Of a DNA stretch of 64,000 nt, positions 63,091 to 64,000 are shown piece by piece. Position 1 is the first letter of the stretch. Every line of letters begins with the position of its first letter. The stretch is from Paraburkholderia silviterrae. GTDB taxonomy: Bacteria > Pseudomonadota > Gammaproteobacteria > Burkholderiales > Burkholderiaceae. The stretch is from positions 62,599 to 126,598 of the forward strand of contig NZ_SMRP01000006.1 in assembly GCF_004353915.1 (NCBI RefSeq), given 5' to 3'. The notes under the pieces are model-generated. The model saw only the letters and a program-made list of their open reading frames with translations. It was not told where the DNA came from and ran no database searches. The position numbers were made by a program, and so were the translations under genes.

Positions 63091-64000
63091 CTAGATCCCC
63101 GACTTCAGTTGACTCCATAACCGATGTTCAAGCCGAAGAATTTCAGCCGGCATTGGCTTGAGCGGATACAACGTTTTCATCACCGACTCAGGAGGATAGA
63201 TGCCCGGATCGCTTGCGAGCTCCGGATTCACGTATTTGCGCGCCGCGAGGTTGGCGGTGGGGTAATACACCTTGTTCGTAATCTCCGCATTGATTTCCGG
63301 CTTCTCGATGAAGTTGATCCATGCGAGAGCCGCCTCGGGGTCCGGTGCGTCTTTCGGGATCGCCATGATGTCGAACCCCACCGGCGCGCCACTTGTCGGA
63401 ATCACATAGCTGATCTGGTAGGGCTTGTGCGCTTCGAGCGCACGGTGCTTCGCGATGTTCACGTCGCCGGAGTACCCGAGCGCGAGACAGATGTCCGCGC
63501 TCGCAAGATCGTTGATATAACCCGACGAGTTGAACTGGGCGATATACGGACGAATCTGCTTTAGCACATCGAAGGCGGCTTGGTAGTCGGTGGGATTCGT
63601 GCTGGCCGGGTCCTTATGCAGGTAGTGCAGCACCTCGGGAAAGACATCGGTCGGCTCGTCGAGCACCGAGACGCCACATTGTTTGAGCTTCGCTGCGTTT
63701 TTTGGATCGAGGAGCAGGTTCCAGTCGTCGATCTGCGCGTCGTTGCCGAGCACGGCCTTGACGCGTGTGACGTTGATGCCGAGGCCGATCGTCACCCACG
63801 CCCACGGAATACCGTACCGGTTGCCGGGATCGGCGTCCTGCACCATCGCCATGATGGTCTTGTCGAGATTGACGAGATTCGGCAGCTTCGACTTGTCGAG
63901 CCGCTGGTAAATGCCCGCGCTGATCTGCTTCGCCATGAAGTTCGCCGAAGGCACCACCACGTCGTAGCCCGTGTTGCCGGCCAGCAGCTTGGTCTGTAAC
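63091..64000 (-). CDS. spermidine/putrescine-type ABC transporter binding protein (PotF/PotD-like), partial
   Basis: The C-terminal ~303 residues of a periplasmic binding protein; the 5' end lies beyond the window. Typical blocks are LLAGNTGYDVVVPSANFM, KLPNLVNLDKTIMAMVQDAD, GNRYGIPWAWVTIGLGINVT, YINDLASADICLALGYSGDV, IPTSGAPVGFDIMAIPKDAP and the end RLEHRLWSQLKSGI. The DA-D-PGNRYGIPW segment is characteristic of PotF-type putrescine binders. Gene neighbours further right would show which transporter it serves. Confidence 0.9.
   Translation of the reverse strand, partial: LQTKLLAGNTGYDVVVPSANFMAKQISAGIYQRLDKSKLPNLVNLDKTIMAMVQDADPGNRYGIPWAWVTIGLGINVTRVKAVLGNDAQIDDWNLLLDPKNAAKLKQCGVSVLDEPTDVFPEVLHYLHKDPASTNPTDYQAAFDVLKQIRPYIAQFNSSGYINDLASADICLALGYSGDVNIAKHRALEAHKPYQISYVIPTSGAPVGFDIMAIPKDAPDPEAALAWINFIEKPEINAEITNKVYYPTANLAARKYVNPELASDPGIYPPESVMKTLYPLKPMPAEILRLEHRLWSQLKSGI

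Noticed and set aside
62679..63161. 160-codon plus-strand frame near the right edge
   Set aside because: Overlaps the hydantoinase-B relic and the end of the binding-protein gene on the other strand; no bias or motif.

Overview
The window looks like a GC-rich betaproteobacterium of the Burkholderiaceae, most likely Paraburkholderia, Caballeronia or Burkholderia. The reasons are an OmpC-type porin ending in F, an AaeB/NodT/DUF1656/HlyD efflux set, catabolic ABC operons with LacI and Lrp regulators, a MocR regulator beside a sulfite/nitrite reductase hemoprotein, and a DUF2970 protein. Gene content is accessory and catabolic; I see no rRNA, tRNA, CRISPR array or replication origin. A secondary replicon is plausible but not shown.

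Layout. 0-8.2 kb: a small conserved protein, a porin, a GNAT acetyltransferase behind a perfect 17-bp inverted repeat, and an aromatic-acid-type efflux operon. 8.2-12 kb: two isochorismatase-family hydrolases, an HMA-fold protein without a CXXC motif, DoxX and an antibiotic-biosynthesis-monooxygenase (ABM) protein, interleaved with gene relics (cytochrome bd oxidase subunit I, and a dead copy of the DUF934 gene whose intact copy lies at 62 kb). 12-23.7 kb: a patchwork island with two acyltransferase-3 proteins, a double-HTH S24 repressor, a glycosyltransferase, a chimeric acyl-CoA ligase/SDR pseudogene, a decayed phage tail fibre with its assembly protein, and an integrase without its N-terminus.

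23.7-26.3 kb: a frameshifted regulator joining a winged HTH to a solute-binding domain, divergent from a truncated sugar-binding-protein gene. 26.4-36.9 kb: a long leftward operon bracketed by two Lrp regulators. It encodes a homoserine dehydrogenase without ACT domain, an aldehyde dehydrogenase, a polar-amino-acid ABC transporter, a PLP gamma-lyase/synthase, a DapA-type aldolase and a homocysteine S-methyltransferase. Together these suggest uptake of a gamma-substituted homoserine-like amino acid and its breakdown through homoserine and aspartate semialdehyde. 37-53.5 kb: a second, very long leftward operon (Gfo/Idh oxidoreductase, CoA-transferase, enoyl-CoA hydratase, aldehyde dehydrogenase, sugar ABC transporter, SDR, GMC oxidoreductase, DUF993, UPF0303, MFS transporter, DUF1479). 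It is controlled by a divergent LacI regulator with three matching operators, one directly against the regulator's own start codon.

54.7-64 kb: a PhnA/YjdM-like protein with a degraded zinc ribbon, a sulfite dehydrogenase pair (molybdopterin enzyme plus cytochrome c), an internally deleted IS6-family element, DUF2970, then MocR regulator, sulfite/nitrite reductase and DUF934. The right edge holds a hydantoinase-B relic and a polyamine-type binding protein cut by the window end.

The two regulated catabolic operons and the HTH-solute-binding fusion regulator are the best candidates for undescribed biology. Several frameshifts sit in or near homopolymers and could be sequencing errors.
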